Positions 5,997 to 6,332 of a DNA stretch of 6,332 nt are shown here, piece after piece. How positions within the stretch are numbered: position 1 is the stretch's first letter; each line of letters opens with the position of its first letter. This stretch comes from Burkholderiales bacterium (lineage in GTDB: Bacteria > Pseudomonadota > Gammaproteobacteria > Burkholderiales > SG8-39): assembly GCA_919902965.1 (NCBI GenBank), contig CAKKSJ010000453.1:1-6332 (forward strand), read 5' to 3'. A model generated the notes under the pieces. It worked only from the letters and a program-made list of their open reading frames with translations, was not told the DNA's origin and did not search any database. The position numbers were made by a program, and so were the translations under genes.

Positions 5997-6051
5997 CTCG
6001 GGGGAACCGCGTACTTCAGCGGTCGCGTTGCGGTGGTTGGCCGCATACTAT

Positions 6052-6055
6052 GGAG
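6052..6055 (+). promoter_or_regulatory. Ribosome binding site choosing between two in-frame ATGs
   Basis: GGAG lies 6 nt before the ATG at 6062. The in-frame ATG four codons earlier, at 6050, has no such site upstream and overlaps this one, so 6062 is preferred. Confidence 0.6.
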
Positions 6056-6061
6056 CGCAAA

Positions 6062-6332
6062 ATGGAATTTGCCGCAAACACCCTCGGCCCTGAGGCCATG
6101 TATAAACTGTTGACCGGCATCGTCGTGCCGCGCCCGATCGCCTGGGTCACTACGCTCTCCCCGGATGGGGGGGTGAACCTCGCGCCGTTCAGCGCCTTTA
6201 CCTTTGTCTCGAATAAGCCGCCCATGCTCGGCATCAACATCGGGCGCAAGGCCGGCATCATGAAGGACACGGCCAACAACATTCACGCGACGGGAGAATT
6301 CGTGGTCAATATCCCCGACGACAGCATGATCG
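6062..6332 (+). CDS. Flavin reductase-like domain protein, N-terminal 90 codons (partial)
   Basis: The frame is open from the ATG at 6062 to the window end without a stop. The visible 90 residues match the start of the flavin reductase-like (FMN-binding split-barrel) family. MYKLLTGIVVPRPIAWVTT (13-31) is the usual first strand and turn; NLAPFSAFTFVSNKPPMLGI (39-58) is the FMN-contact region; KDTANNI, then GEFVVNIP (78-85), is the typical DT-x-NI...EFVVNI pattern. Members reduce or bind flavin using NAD(P)H, often feeding FMNH2 or FADH2 to a two-component monooxygenase; others have unknown roles. It is divergent from the tctC operon and shares its control region, so joint regulation with that pathway is likely. 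The C-terminal part and the genes that follow are out of view. Confidence 0.88.
   Translation, partial: MEFAANTLGPEAMYKLLTGIVVPRPIAWVTTLSPDGGVNLAPFSAFTFVSNKPPMLGINIGRKAGIMKDTANNIHATGEFVVNIPDDSMI

Noticed and set aside
5642..6286. 214-codon minus-strand open frame across the divergent control region
   Set aside because: It runs through the operator and promoters and lies antisense to the start of the flavin reductase. It matches no family and overlaps the tctC signal peptide in another frame.

Overview
The window looks like chromosomal DNA of a high-GC betaproteobacterium, probably Burkholderiales. The signs are a malic enzyme with an N-terminal ACT domain, a Bug/TctC-type periplasmic binding protein beside a catabolic operon, tight gene packing and clear AGGAGG-type ribosome binding sites. 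This placement rests on gene types and remembered family sequences, not on a search.

Layout. (1) Bases 1-141, minus strand: the first 47 codons of an ACT-domain malic enzyme. A possible short leader ORF sits directly upstream of it. (2) Bases 142-691: a 550-base divergent intergenic region with an AT-rich core at about 470-590. (3) Bases 692-1360, plus strand: a complete beta-class carbonic anhydrase. (4) Bases 1467-5738, minus strand: a six-gene operon read right to left. Its order is tctC (periplasmic solute-binding protein), a RidA-family deaminase, a short ORF that looks like a tctB-tctA deletion fusion, an amidohydrolase of the LigI-like superfamily, a fumarylacetoacetate-hydrolase-family enzyme, and an HpaH-type 2-oxo-hept-4-ene-1,7-dioate hydratase. 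(5) Bases 5739-6061: a divergent control region. (6) Bases 6062-6332, plus strand: the start of a flavin reductase-like protein that runs off the window.

How the genes may work together. TctC would bind a carboxylic acid in the periplasm. The RidA, amidohydrolase, FAH-family and hydratase genes look like the lower part of a ring-cleavage pathway, possibly for a nitrogen-containing aromatic. The divergent flavin reductase could supply reduced flavin for an upstream oxygenase outside the window. The substrate is not determined.

Most notable points. The transporter permease genes appear to be deleted, leaving a 91-residue in-frame chimera of the TctB N-terminus and the TctA C-terminus. Separately, the tctC/flavin-reductase intergenic region holds a 17-bp inverted repeat (16 of 17 bases matching) made of two TCCA-N5-TGGA boxes. 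It lies exactly 18 bp from a predicted -35 element on each side, which suggests one regulator controls both directions.
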